A stretch of DNA of 64,000 nucleotides from Oscillatoriaceae cyanobacterium Prado104 (lineage in GTDB: Bacteria; Cyanobacteriota; Cyanobacteriia; Cyanobacteriales; Microcoleaceae). This document shows positions 36,389 through 45,399 of the stretch, one piece after another. Location: the NCBI GenBank assembly GCA_025454405.1, contig JALOON010000026.1:62001-126000 (forward strand). The letters are read 5' to 3'. The translations under genes and the position numbers were made by a program. Every line of letters begins with the position of its first letter. Position 1 is the first letter of the stretch. The notes under the pieces were generated by a model. The model saw nothing but the letters and a program-made list of their open reading frames with translations, was not told where the DNA came from and did no database searches.

Positions 36389-37951
36389 CTATTTACCGAT
36401 TTTTTCCAATACTTCTACTGCGAGCATTTCAAATTCTTGAGAGGAGGTACAATCTGGCTTAAAGTCTAGCACTGAAACCGGATCGGCTATTTCCATATCT
36501 CCCACCATTTGCATTTGTTCCGCACACTTTGCCAAATCATCTCTCTCGTAAATTACGCTGTCCATGATTTCCATGCCATAGCGTTTGGGAATTGCTGCCC
36601 TGCGCTTGGGCAAACTGTGCTGTACGAATTTGGCATTAGTTGAGATTTTGCAAGCGAGGACGCCTATAACTTCTAGGGGTTTTTTGCCGATTTGTTTTTT
36701 GAATCCATTGACTTTTTTGATAAAATCCTTGACATTAATCAATCCTTGATTGGCAAAAGGTTTTAAGTCAGACGGAATTATTAAATAATCGGCTGCAATC
36801 AGGGCAACTCTGGCGTAAAAATTCAAAGATGGCGGTGTATCGATCAGTACAATATCGTATTTGTCCCGAACTTCTGTTAGTTTTTGAATTAAAATCATGC
36901 GGCTGTAATCCAGTTGATTGAGTTCGGTTTCGTATTGCATTAAATCGATATGGGAAGGAACTACATCGATTTCAGGATTGCAAAAATTTGACTGGCGCGC
37001 TACTTCTTCAATTGAATAAAAATCTTCTGACTGCAAAACTTGCAAAATATTGCTATCTCTCAAGTCATCTAGTTCTTCATCTTCAAATTTTACTAAACCA
37101 GTGGCAAATGTTGTATTGGCTTGACTGTCTAAGTCTATGACTAAGATTCTGTTACCTTTTTTGCTTAAGGCGGCAGCTAAATTGACTACTGTTGTAGTTT
37201 TCCCGACGCCGCCTTTATTGTGATAAACAGCAATTATTTTCATAGTGTTTCGAGTGGGTTTTGACAAAATTATATTTGATTTAATTTGAAGGCGAACTGG
37301 ATAATTTTCAGCTATTATTTCCGGTTTTGCGGCGGCGTAATTGTTTGGCTCGATCGCTATTTCATTAATTGACTCTGGACTAACTCGATTGTTTTCAGTT
37401 ATTATTTCCGATTCGGTGGTGGCGTAATTGTTTGGCTCGATCGCTATTTCATTAATTGACTCTGGACTAACTAAATTAATTTTACTATCTTTCAGTTCGA
37501 GATGTTTGGAATTTTTGATAGATTTTAAATTATCTCTACCGATTAGAGCTTTAATTTCATCAAACTTAGTTTCAACTTCAATTCCGGCGCACTGAAAAAC
37601 TAGCTGAGTGCCGTCGCCTACTCGGGTGTATATTCTAATTTCTTTACCGTTAGTCAGAAGTCCGTAGCGAACGCTCAAATTTGTTAAATAGCGAGTGAAT
37701 TTTCTCAGGTGGCGATCGAGATTTTCCTTGGGATGTTTTGCCTCCATAATTACACTCATCGGCGAATCTGCATCGAGCACTATGGGGATAGCTTGGGTGG
37801 CAAACGAAAGGAAGTCGAGACGAATGTTTCCAAAGGATATTTCTTGATGCCAAGTGTCGGGGGTATAGCCTAATTTTGGCAGCAGGTAGCTGACTATGAG
37901 TTTGCTTTCTACTTCGCTTTCATTGCGGCAGTTGTTGGGGTTGAAAGACAT
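36389..37951 (-). CDS. HsdR_N-like nuclease domain fused to a ParA/Soj ATPase
   Basis: 520 residues. Residues 1-145 resemble the N-terminal PD-(D/E)XK domain of type I restriction HsdR subunits: VESKLIVSYLLPKLGY, Asp46 in IRLDFLSF, Glu70-x-Lys72 in VIMEAKHP, and RYGLLTNGKEIRIY. Residues 160-236 are a linker made of two copies of a 29-residue unit (VSPESINEIAIEPNNYA), encoded by an 87-bp direct repeat. Residues 237-520 are a full ParA ATPase with deviant Walker A KGGVGKTTT (246-254), VIDLDSQAN and IDTPPSLNF. Met237 (MKIIAVYHNKGG) could serve as an internal start giving a 284-residue ParA. The ParB-like gene follows. I know of no standard partition protein with this N-terminus. Confidence 0.85.
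   Translation of the reverse strand: MSFNPNNCRNESEVESKLIVSYLLPKLGYTPDTWHQEISFGNIRLDFLSFATQAIPIVLDADSPMSVIMEAKHPKENLDRHLRKFTRYLTNLSVRYGLLTNGKEIRIYTRVGDGTQLVFQCAGIEVETKFDEIKALIGRDNLKSIKNSKHLELKDSKINLVSPESINEIAIEPNNYATTESEIITENNRVSPESINEIAIEPNNYAAAKPEIIAENYPVRLQIKSNIILSKPTRNTMKIIAVYHNKGGVGKTTTVVNLAAALSKKGNRILVIDLDSQANTTFATGLVKFEDEELDDLRDSNILQVLQSEDFYSIEEVARQSNFCNPEIDVVPSHIDLMQYETELNQLDYSRMILIQKLTEVRDKYDIVLIDTPPSLNFYARVALIAADYLIIPSDLKPFANQGLINVKDFIKKVNGFKKQIGKKPLEVIGVLACKISTNAKFVQHSLPKRRAAIPKRYGMEIMDSVIYERDDLAKCAEQMQMVGDMEIADPVSVLDFKPDCTSSQEFEMLAVEVLEKIGK
37306..37472 (-). repeat. 87-bp direct duplication in the ParA-fusion linker
   Basis: The 52-bp block beginning GGCGTAATTGTTTGGCTCG occurs identically at 37334-37385 and 37421-37472, an 87-bp period (29 codons) that keeps frame. 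Flanking bases (TTTCAGYTATTATTTCCG) are also shared. Confidence 0.95.
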
Positions 37952-38285
37952 TCGATCGATTTTAGATTTTAGATTTTAGATTTTAGATTTGGGATTTTGG
38001 AGGATTGGGGATTTGCGATTTTATTAGTAGATTTAAGGTGCGCGCCGCGCACCTTAAATAATAAACCCGGTGTGTTAGACAAACCGGGGTTTTCACTGTT
38101 TGATTCGTTTAGTTCCGAACTCGATGCTGGAAGTAGAAACTAACTGCCAACTGTCAACTGTCAACTGTCAACTTAAAAGGTTTTGAATGTTGAGTTTTGA
38201 GTTTTGAGTTAAATTAAAACTCTTCTTAATTCAAAACTCAAAACTTAAAACTCATAACTCCCGATCGACTGTCAACTGTCAACTG
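37952..38285. repeat. Repeat-filled spacer: GATTTTA units, GTGCGCGCC palindrome, TTTTGAGTT composite
   Basis: 37960-37990 is (GATTTTA)n, the complement of the AATCTAAAATC repeat. 38037-38053 is AGGTGCGCGCCGCGCACCT, a palindrome. 38140-38285 is CAACTGTCAACTGTCAAC followed by TTTTGAGTT and inverted AACTCAAAACT tracts. No gene. Confidence 0.85.
38062..38093 (-). terminator. Possible terminator downstream of desA
   Basis: Minus-strand hairpin AAACCCCGG ... CCGGGTTT with one bulged C, followed by ATTATTT. It lies about 200 bp after the desA stop. Confidence 0.4.
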
Positions 38286-39341
38286 TCAATTCTTTTTGTT
38301 TTGAGCGCGAAATTCCTGCAATGTCATATAGCCACCAGCGGGATTGTACAGGTGGCAGTTATCGGCAATCCACTGCATTAAAGACCAAGAAAACTTGGTT
38401 TCGTAGAGGTATTCCTGCCAATTTTCCTTCAAGCTGCTGTGGGCGAGGCGCAAATTGTACCAGGGAATTGCAGTTGACAGGTGGTGGGGAACGTGAACGT
38501 TAATGTCGTGGCACATAAACTCTACCCAGCGGGGATAATCGCAGTGAACTGTTCCCGATAGTTGGGCTAAAGCTTCGTTCCATTCAGACGTTTCTTGAAA
38601 AGAAATGTCCGGTGCTGTGTGGTGGACGAGGGTGAAAGTGCTCATCCAGAAATGGTAAACCATCCAAGGCACGAACCAAAATTTAACAAATCCCCAAATG
38701 CCCGTTGTAGCAATTAATAGCGGAAATCCAATTGCAGCGCCAATTAAAACTACAAACACTGAAAACCGAACTTGTTCGCACTGTTTGCCTTTGAAGTTCC
38801 ACCACATAAAGTGTACTTTAGCCCAGTGGGCGATCGAACCGATCCACCACATCCGGCCGAATATTAAACTATAAGCTATTTGTAATGGTTTGGAGGCGGT
38901 GGCGTAGTTTTCTACTGTCATCGGATGCCAAGCATTATCTTCACCAAGTTTGTTGGTGTGTTTGTGGTGGTAATTGTGTCCGTGACGCCAAGCGTGAAAC
39001 GGATAAATTAAGGGTAAAAATGCTAGGTGTCCGACTAAATCATTTACCCAGCGGCGGTTAGAAAATGAGCGGTGGCCGCAGTCATGTCCGATCACAAAAA
39101 AACCGGTTAAACCGGTGCCTGTAAAAATCCACATTAGGGGCAGTAGATACCAAGGCGATACTGCTAAGCCTGCATAACCGACAGCAACTAAAAGAACGTT
39201 GACGATGACTCTTGTCCAAGCTTTGCGGGGATTTTTAACGAATACTTCGCGCGGCAGAGTTTTGATGATATCTTTGAGGCGCAGGTTGGGGGTGGCGTTG
39301 GAGACTGCCAGATTGAGAGGTCTTTCGATCGATGCTGTCAT
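38286..39341 (-). CDS. desA: Acyl-lipid Delta-12 fatty acid desaturase (DesA type)
   Basis: 351 residues, the usual size. Membrane di-iron desaturase that introduces a second double bond into lipid-bound oleate; important for growth in cold. Histidine boxes: HDCGH (86-90), HNYHH (122-126) and HVPHH (283-287). Hydrophobic spans about 45-85 and 195-235. The stretch GFFVIGHDCGHRSFSNRRWVNDLVGHLAFLPLIYPFHAW and HTNKLGEDNAW favour DesA over the omega-3 enzyme DesB, though closely related desaturases cannot be fully excluded. GGAG lies about 14 bases before the ATG. Followed by a repeat-filled spacer and a weak terminator. Confidence 0.88.
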   Translation of the reverse strand: MTASIERPLNLAVSNATPNLRLKDIIKTLPREVFVKNPRKAWTRVIVNVLLVAVGYAGLAVSPWYLLPLMWIFTGTGLTGFFVIGHDCGHRSFSNRRWVNDLVGHLAFLPLIYPFHAWRHGHNYHHKHTNKLGEDNAWHPMTVENYATASKPLQIAYSLIFGRMWWIGSIAHWAKVHFMWWNFKGKQCEQVRFSVFVVLIGAAIGFPLLIATTGIWGFVKFWFVPWMVYHFWMSTFTLVHHTAPDISFQETSEWNEALAQLSGTVHCDYPRWVEFMCHDINVHVPHHLSTAIPWYNLRLAHSSLKENWQEYLYETKFSWSLMQWIADNCHLYNPAGGYMTLQEFRAQNKKN

Positions 39342-39603
39342 AAACTGATTTTGATTCTCCGTGTGCCATGAGGATGGCTTAACAAAATGAACGCACTAAA
39401 AATTGTACTCGCTGCGAGCTAACGACAGGCGAGTTTAACATTAGGCAAGCGCTTTTTTACCAAATACTGGCGATCGCTATCCGCAGCCGGAATTCTTAGC
39501 ACTATTTGGCAAAAAAAATACTGCGGGTAGCAAAACTTTACTTTTTATACCACAGGGTGGCGTTGTCTGTTAATTACAGTTAGCGCGGTCTGCGAGTTGT
39601 CTG

Positions 39604-39894
39604 TTAATTGCTGTCGCAGCCGGGCTTGAGGTCGCAATCGGCAGCAGCTACGCAAGCGGTAGAACGTTGTTGTTTGATGGTTTGCAGTTGCAGCAGCAAG
39701 GATTCTACTTCCGCTTGCAGGTGGAGGAATTTAACTTGCTGGTCGGCGCGGTAGGGGCATTTTGCCAAGTCTACTTTGCGGGCAGCACAGACGGTCGATC
39801 GAACGGCAGGACTAGCGATTTCGGAATTGCCAGCCTGGGTTTGAGGCCTCGAAAGAGTGGACGAACTGTTTGACATCAGTAATTGTGCAGACAT
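39604..39894 (-). CDS. Small conserved-looking cyanobacterial protein, unknown function
   Basis: 96 residues. Start at ATG 39894 is supported by AAGGTG about 9 bases upstream. No signal peptide. The first half is Ser/Thr/Ala-rich; the second half is a probable amphipathic helix (QQVKFLHLQAEVESLLLQLQTIKQQR) followed by a Cys-containing end (CVAAADCDLKPGCDSN), with two more cysteines earlier (VCAARKVDLAKC). The four or five cysteines could bind metal, but no standard motif is seen. Family not recognised; coding is judged from the ribosome-binding site and compositional bias. Confidence 0.5.
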   Translation of the reverse strand: MSAQLLMSNSSSTLSRPQTQAGNSEIASPAVRSTVCAARKVDLAKCPYRADQQVKFLHLQAEVESLLLQLQTIKQQRSTACVAAADCDLKPGCDSN

Positions 39895-39938
39895 TGCTAC
39901 TCACACCTTTAAGATACATTAAGTTGGACCGATCGGAC

Positions 39939-39991
39939 TAAACATTAAATTAACCGATCGCGCGGAAATTAAACATTAAATTAACCGATCG
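39939..39991. repeat. Two copies of TAAACATTAAATTAACCGATCG
   Basis: Exact 22-bp direct repeats at 39939-39960 and 39970-39991 (31-bp period), in the thrC upstream region 50-100 bases before the start. They could be tandem regulator sites or slippage. Confidence 0.8.
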
Positions 39992-40041
39992 GGCTAAAAT
40001 TAATGTAAATTCTTTGGCAAAGCCCAGAAACTATTGAAATC

Positions 40042-41166
40042 GTGACCACGATCTTACCTGCTACTAACCCTGCTCTGTCCTCTGCTGCCCCTTCTGCCCT
40101 GCCCAGACGCCACGGCTGGCCGGGCTTGATTGAAGCTTACCGCCCCTTCCTGCCGGTGACGGAAATCACTCCCGTAGTGACGCTGCAAGAGGGCAATACT
40201 CCTCTGATTCCCGTGCCCGCAATTTCCGCGCTGATCGGTCGAGACGTGCGCGTGCTGGTGAAATACGACGGCCTCAACCCCACCGGCAGCTTCAAGGACC
40301 GGGGGATGACAATGGCAATTTCCAAGGCGAAGGAGGAAGGGGCCAAAGCAGTAATTTGCGCGAGTACGGGGAATACTTCGGCGGCGGCGGCAGCCTATGC
40401 CAGACGCGGGGGAATGCGGGCTTTCGTGTTGATTCCCGAGGGTTACGTGGCTTTGGGTAAGTTGGCGCAAGCTTTGCTGTACGGTGCGGAAGTGATTTCG
40501 ATTCGGGGAAATTTCGATCGGGCTTTGGAAATTGTCCGCGAAATGGCTGTTAACTACCCCGTAACTTTGGTCAATTCGGTAAATCCTTACCGCTTGGAAG
40601 GTCAGAAAACTGCTGCTTTTGAAGTCGTTGATGTTTTGGGCGATGCCCCCGACTGGCTGTGCATTCCCGTGGGCAATGCGGGAAACATCACAGCATATTG
40701 GATGGGTTTTTGTCAATACCACCAAGCAAAAAAATGCACGCGCTTGCCGCAGATGATGGGATTTCAAGCCGCGGGTGCGGCACCGCTGGTAACGGGAGAA
40801 CCGGTGTCGCACCCGGAAACTCTGGCAACGGCTATTCGGATCGGCAATCCGGCAAGTTGGAAACAGGCGGTGGCGGCTTCGGCAGCGAGTCGTGGCAGTT
40901 TTTCGGCCGTTACCGATGCGGAAATTTTGGAAGCTTACCGTTTGTTAGCATCGCAGGAAGGGATTTTTTGCGAACCTGCTAGTGCTGCTTCTGTAGCGGG
41001 TTTGTTGAAGGTAAAAGATCGAGTGCCGGAGGGGGCGACGGTGGTTTGCGTGCTTACGGGTAACGGTTTGAAAGATCCGGATACGGCGATTACTCACAGC
41101 AACAATCAGTTTAAAAAGGGTGTCGAGCCGGTTTTGGATGCGGTAGCTAGTGTGATGGGATTTTAA
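40042..41166 (+). CDS. thrC: Threonine synthase
   Basis: 374 residues, PLP enzyme converting O-phosphohomoserine to threonine in the cytoplasm. PLP lysine is Lys85 in [11 protein letters not shown]. Other family marks: [25 protein letters not shown] (phosphate loop region), [15 protein letters not shown] and [15 protein letters not shown]. Short class II-like form without the SAM-binding N-terminal extension of plants. The GTG at 40042 is used as the start; no ATG is available near it. The N-terminal 25 residues are low-complexity ([14 protein letters not shown]). Alone on its strand. Confidence 0.95.
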   Translation: MTTILPATNPALSSAAPSALPRRHGWPGLIEAYRPFLPVTEITPVVTLQEGNTPLIPVPAISALIGRDVRVLVKYDGLNPTGSFKDRGMTMAISKAKEEGAKAVICASTGNTSAAAAAYARRGGMRAFVLIPEGYVALGKLAQALLYGAEVISIRGNFDRALEIVREMAVNYPVTLVNSVNPYRLEGQKTAAFEVVDVLGDAPDWLCIPVGNAGNITAYWMGFCQYHQAKKCTRLPQMMGFQAAGAAPLVTGEPVSHPETLATAIRIGNPASWKQAVAASAASRGSFSAVTDAEILEAYRLLASQEGIFCEPASAASVAGLLKVKDRVPEGATVVCVLTGNGLKDPDTAITHSNNQFKKGVEPVLDAVASVMGF

Positions 41167-41250
41167 GACTTCAGAAGCCTGCACTATACCCGTCGGGTTG
41201 GTGCAGGAGGTGTCATATGAAGTCCGGTCAATTGACCGCAATCAGGTTAG

Positions 41251-41299
41251 TTTGTAGTGCGGACTAAATCCGCTCATTTTGCGGACTAAACTCCCCACG
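41251..41299. repeat. Palindromic repeat GTAGTGCGGAC...GCGGAC-ACTCCCCAC
   Basis: TTTGTAGTGCGGACTAAATCCGC and GCGGACTAAACTCCCCAC, a decayed member of the family at 9269, 28309, 45041 and 46549, between convergent thrC and sbcC. Confidence 0.7.
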
Positions 41300-41344
41300 A
41301 TCGAGCCGTTTTTGTTAGTCGAATCGCCCTAACTCTTCTACTTG

Positions 41345-44300
41345 TCAAATTGACAAACTCAACCCCGAACCTCGGGCTGTTTTGCTAATTTCAATTCTGG
41401 CTTGAAAAGCCTCTTTAAGGTGCGGCATATGGGTGACGGTAAGGATGCAGGCAAAATCAGAAGCGATCGCGTTAATTGCGGCAATCAGTCGATCGCACCC
41501 TTCGGCATCTTGAGTGCCGAATCCTTCATCGATAATCAGCATTTGCAAAGCTGTTCCCGCCCGCTGCGCCAGCAACCTTGCTAGCGCTAATCGAATCGCA
41601 AAATTAATCCGAAACGCTTCGCCGCCTGAGTAGGTTTCGTAGGGGCGAGTGCCGCGCGGATCGGCAATTAAAATGTCTAAGGTGTCAATCAATTTAGTAG
41701 CTTTTTTAGAAGCCGAGGCCCGCTGGGTAACGAATTGAACGTGCAGTTGATTCGCGCTCAATCTCGCTAAAATTTGATTGGTTTCTGCTTCTAATTGCGG
41801 CAAAACATTCTCAATCATTAAAGCTTGAATCCCGTTTTTGCCGAAGGCTTGAGCTAATTCTTGATAAACTCGGTGCTGGCGCTTGGCAACTTGCATTTCT
41901 TGTTTGTGTTCTGCTAGTTGTACCTGCAAATTTTCCAGGTGTTGCTGTTGCTGTTGCAGGCGTCCGAGATTGGCTAAATTTTGGTCGAGAAGTTGGCGGC
42001 GGCGGTCGATCTGCTGTCCGATCGCGCCGATTTTCGCTGCCGGATCTGGTTGCTGCTGCAACTGCTGTAAGAGTTCGGCAAGTTGAACTTTAACTGCTTG
42101 CAAATCTCGATCGCGCAGTTCGATCGAAGTGGCAATTTCTGTTACTCGCTGCTGCACTTGCGGGAATTGCTGGCTGGCCGATCGCAGTTTTTCGGCCCGG
42201 GCAATCCAAAATTGCGTCCGCCGCATTTCGGTGCGGATTCGTTCGTGTTCTTCAAAATTGTATCCGATTTCGGCAATGTATCTATCTAAAGATAGGATTT
42301 GCTGCTGGGTTTGGGAGTTATTTTTTTGCTGTTCCAACTGTTGCCGGACTTCTGTTAATTGAGCTTGCAATTCGGGACGGCGCTGGTTGATTTTATTGAG
42401 TTTGTTCTGAGCATCTTTAATTTGAGCTTGCTTGATTTCCGCCCACCGCAATTGTTTTTCTTCGCTGCGGGCGAGGGAGTGGCTGCGATCGCTGTAATTT
42501 AGCTGTTCGAGTTGCGTTGCTATTTGTTGGAGTTCGGCATATTCAGTTGCTGCATAATCGCCGCTGCGGAGCGATCGTTCGATTTCTGCTGCGTCTTGAA
42601 ACATCGCTTGCAGGCGCTGTTCGTCCCTGCCAAGTCCGTCTAATTGCGCTTGCAAATTGCCCCGGCGTTCCCGCAATTCTTCATAGGGTGAAAGTTGTTC
42701 TTCGAGTTGGCGGTATTCTGTTCTCAAAACTTGAATTTCGCTTTCCGAAACTGCTAACTGTTCGCGGACAACCCAAAGTTGGTTCCAAATTTCCTGCTGT
42801 TGGGAATGGTATTTTTTAACTACCAAATTCCAGTAGTGTTCGTCTAAGGGTCGATCGCACAACGGACAGTTGCCAAAAGTTGCCGTGCGCACTGTTAAAT
42901 GCGAATTAGATAGCTCGTTTTTTCCCACAGCGGACGTGATTTCTGCAGCAGCACTCGATTCATCTTTGCGCAGCAGTTGCAATTTTTGGTCGAGTTCGGA
43001 AAGTCGAGTTTGATAATCGCGACTTTTAGCTTGCAAACTTTCCAAAAAGTTGTGCCTTTCCTGCCCTTTGTCGCGGATTCGCTGCTGGTAAACTCGCGTG
43101 TTTTCGAGTTGCACGATTTGACTGGCAATCGCGGCTATTTCCTGCTGCAATTGCGGCTCCCGGCGCTGCTGCTGGACTTGCAATTGTCGGGAGGCGGCAG
43201 TGATTTCTTCCAAGCGGGCGCTCAATCGGGCGTGCTTGCGATCGAGTTCGGTTTGTCGCTGTTGTTGCTGTTGCAATAAAGGCGAAACTTGCAGTTGCAA
43301 TTTATCGAGTTCGCTGAGGCGCGATCGGGCTGCTTGCAGTTTGGCAAGTCCTCTTTCGACATCCGGCTGCTGTTTGAGAACATCTAAAACATCTTTTTCT
43401 TGCTGTTCCACAGCATCTAATTGAGCTTGCAGTTGCTGGATTTTGTTCGCTAACAAACTCAATTCTTGGCGCTGCTGTTCTTGCAGTTGCTGGCGCTGAC
43501 TTTGAGCTTGTTGGTGAGCTTTAAATTTGCCTGCTAGCGTCTCTTCCGTCGCCTGCAAGCCTTGGAAATAAGCAAAACCCGTTGCAATTTCATTTTCTTG
43601 GTTTAAGAGGGCTTGCAGCTCGTTTTGCTGCTGTTTTGCGGTGGCGAGTTCTTGTTGCAGGCGGCGGCATTCTTGAGCAATGCGATCGTGCTGTTGTTGG
43701 TGGCCTGCAATCAGTTTTTGCCAAGTCTGGCGGTTGAGGTGCAGCAGTTGCAATTGTTGCAATTGTTCTGTGTCGGCTTGCTGCTGCTGTTGGAGAGTGG
43801 CTGTCGATTGCTGCAATTCGGTTTGTTCGCTGGCGATCGCGCTTTTTTGTTGCAATTGTTCTTGCGTCGCCTGCATGCTTTGTTTGAGCAAGTCTACCTT
43901 AGCTTTAAATTGTTTGGCAGTATCTTTAGCTTGTTCCGATAAAGTATCGTATTGGTCTAACTTGAGGAGATTCGCTAAAATTTCCTTGCGTTCGATCGGC
44001 TTTTTCAGCATGAATTCATCAGCCCGCCCCTGCCGCAAATAGGCGGAGTTGATGAAGGTATCGTAATCGAGTTTAATATGTTCGAGGATTTTTTGCTGGG
44101 TTGCCCGCAAACCGCGATCGGTCAGCGTGCGAAAGTTAAGCTGACCGTCGGGATGAGAATTTAAGCTAACTTGAAATTCTAAACTCCCCGACTGTCCCCG
44201 CCGCCGGTTGCGGATGACGCGATAGATTTCGCCGCCTGTCGAAAAAGTGAAATCGACGCGAACATCGGTTTCGCCCATATGGATGATATCATCCTCCGAA

Positions 44301-44464
44301 TCGCTGCGACTGCTGCCCCAAATTGCCCAGGCGATCGCTTCTAACAGCGAAGATTTGCCCGCACCGTTGGGCCCGCAAATGCAAGCAGTATGCAAGCCGC
44401 GAAAGTCTAAAGCTGCTTCGCGATAGCTGAGAAAGTTTTTGAGAGTTAGTTGTATGGGAATCAT
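41345..44464 (-). CDS. sbcC: SbcC/Rad50-like exonuclease ATPase subunit
   Basis: 1039 residues from the ATG at 44464 (MIPIQLTLKNFLSY). An upstream extension of 52 codons runs through a GGAAGAA repeat and was excluded. N-terminal head with Walker A GPNGAGKSS (31-39), two long coiled coils rich in glutamine, a zinc hook CPLC with Cys533 and Cys536, and the C-terminal head with signature YSGGEAFRINFAIRLAL, Walker B LQMLIIDEGFGTQD and the H loop TVTHMPHL. With SbcD it cleaves hairpins and processes DNA ends. sbcD is not adjacent. In a genome this rich in palindromes SbcCD should matter. Confidence 0.94.
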   Translation of the reverse strand: MIPIQLTLKNFLSYREAALDFRGLHTACICGPNGAGKSSLLEAIAWAIWGSSRSDSEDDIIHMGETDVRVDFTFSTGGEIYRVIRNRRRGQSGSLEFQVSLNSHPDGQLNFRTLTDRGLRATQQKILEHIKLDYDTFINSAYLRQGRADEFMLKKPIERKEILANLLKLDQYDTLSEQAKDTAKQFKAKVDLLKQSMQATQEQLQQKSAIASEQTELQQSTATLQQQQQADTEQLQQLQLLHLNRQTWQKLIAGHQQQHDRIAQECRRLQQELATAKQQQNELQALLNQENEIATGFAYFQGLQATEETLAGKFKAHQQAQSQRQQLQEQQRQELSLLANKIQQLQAQLDAVEQQEKDVLDVLKQQPDVERGLAKLQAARSRLSELDKLQLQVSPLLQQQQQRQTELDRKHARLSARLEEITAASRQLQVQQQRREPQLQQEIAAIASQIVQLENTRVYQQRIRDKGQERHNFLESLQAKSRDYQTRLSELDQKLQLLRKDESSAAAEITSAVGKNELSNSHLTVRTATFGNCPLCDRPLDEHYWNLVVKKYHSQQQEIWNQLWVVREQLAVSESEIQVLRTEYRQLEEQLSPYEELRERRGNLQAQLDGLGRDEQRLQAMFQDAAEIERSLRSGDYAATEYAELQQIATQLEQLNYSDRSHSLARSEEKQLRWAEIKQAQIKDAQNKLNKINQRRPELQAQLTEVRQQLEQQKNNSQTQQQILSLDRYIAEIGYNFEEHERIRTEMRRTQFWIARAEKLRSASQQFPQVQQRVTEIATSIELRDRDLQAVKVQLAELLQQLQQQPDPAAKIGAIGQQIDRRRQLLDQNLANLGRLQQQQQHLENLQVQLAEHKQEMQVAKRQHRVYQELAQAFGKNGIQALMIENVLPQLEAETNQILARLSANQLHVQFVTQRASASKKATKLIDTLDILIADPRGTRPYETYSGGEAFRINFAIRLALARLLAQRAGTALQMLIIDEGFGTQDAEGCDRLIAAINAIASDFACILTVTHMPHLKEAFQARIEISKTARGSGLSLSI

Positions 44465-45399
44465 GAAGCTTTCGGGCTGTAAGTCGAAGGAAGAAGGAAG
44501 AAGGAAGAGGGAAGAGGGAAGAAGGAAGAGGGAAGAGGGAAGAAGGAAGAAGGAAGAGGGAAGAAGGAAGGGGGAAGAAGCGGGTGTTAGGTGGGGGCGA
44601 CTAAACTTAACACCTAACACCTAACACCTCAAACCTAGAGTCAGCAAGCTTTTGGGTCATTCGGACTAGGCGTTTAATGGGGTGGACTTACTTACAATCT
44701 ATCTATTCATATCATTCTTGATGTACCGTTGCCTAGTTGTTCAATCTAGAATCCGAACTTAAATAGTTGACAGCATACAGGTTGACAACATATAGGTTGA
44801 CAGAGCAAGCGCGAGATTTTTCAGGCGGGGTTTATACTTCACTAGGACGCACCCTCCCGACTTGAATTAGATTGTATGGTACGTCACTATGCGAGTTCCA
44901 AAATTTAGCCAATTTTGCTCGGACGCACCCTATTTAGTTTAATTAAATTCGTAACAGATCTACTTAAATCTATCTGTATGGTTCGTGCTGCGTGCCTTAT
45001 CACTTGAGATCGTACCCGATCGATTGACCGCGATCGCTCCGGTTTGTAGTGAGGACTTTAGCCCAATGGCACTGAAATTTCTTAAATCACCCAGGTTCAA
45101 ACCCTTGTATACTCATTGCTTTTAGCCCGCAGAACCCAAATTTTTCAGTGACATTGGACTTTAGCCCGCATTTTCCCCAAAAGAACGTTCAGTCCCTACT
45201 GCAAACTAGCAGTTATGAGTGCTCCATTTAATGAAACGCTAGCTCCGAAGAGCCTCTAAGCTACGCTGGCCGGCATTCTAGCTGCTTCATCCCTCACGCT
45301 TCTATAGTACCGCTATTTATGACCGGATGCGATCTGAAACCGCAGGAATAGATCTGTATTGAGGTTCTGTCATAAAATTTCAGGCGAGGGAAATAGTTT
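44465..45399. repeat. 935-bp spacer: heptamer array and decayed palindromes
   Basis: 44484-44580 is an array of GGAAGAA/GGAAGAG heptamers. 44606-44632 is (CACCTAA)n. 44765-44815 holds GTTGACAGCATACAGGTTGACA repeats. GGACGCACCCT recurs at 44845 and 44924. 45041-45210 carries pieces of the GTAGTGAGGACTTTAGYCC family. No gene. The promoter of the amidinotransferase should lie near the end, but I cannot place it. Confidence 0.8.

Noticed and set aside
44465-44620. 52-residue N-terminal extension of SbcC
   Set aside because: It is encoded by the GGAAGAA heptamer array; Rad50/SbcC proteins begin at the MIPIQLTLKNF segment.
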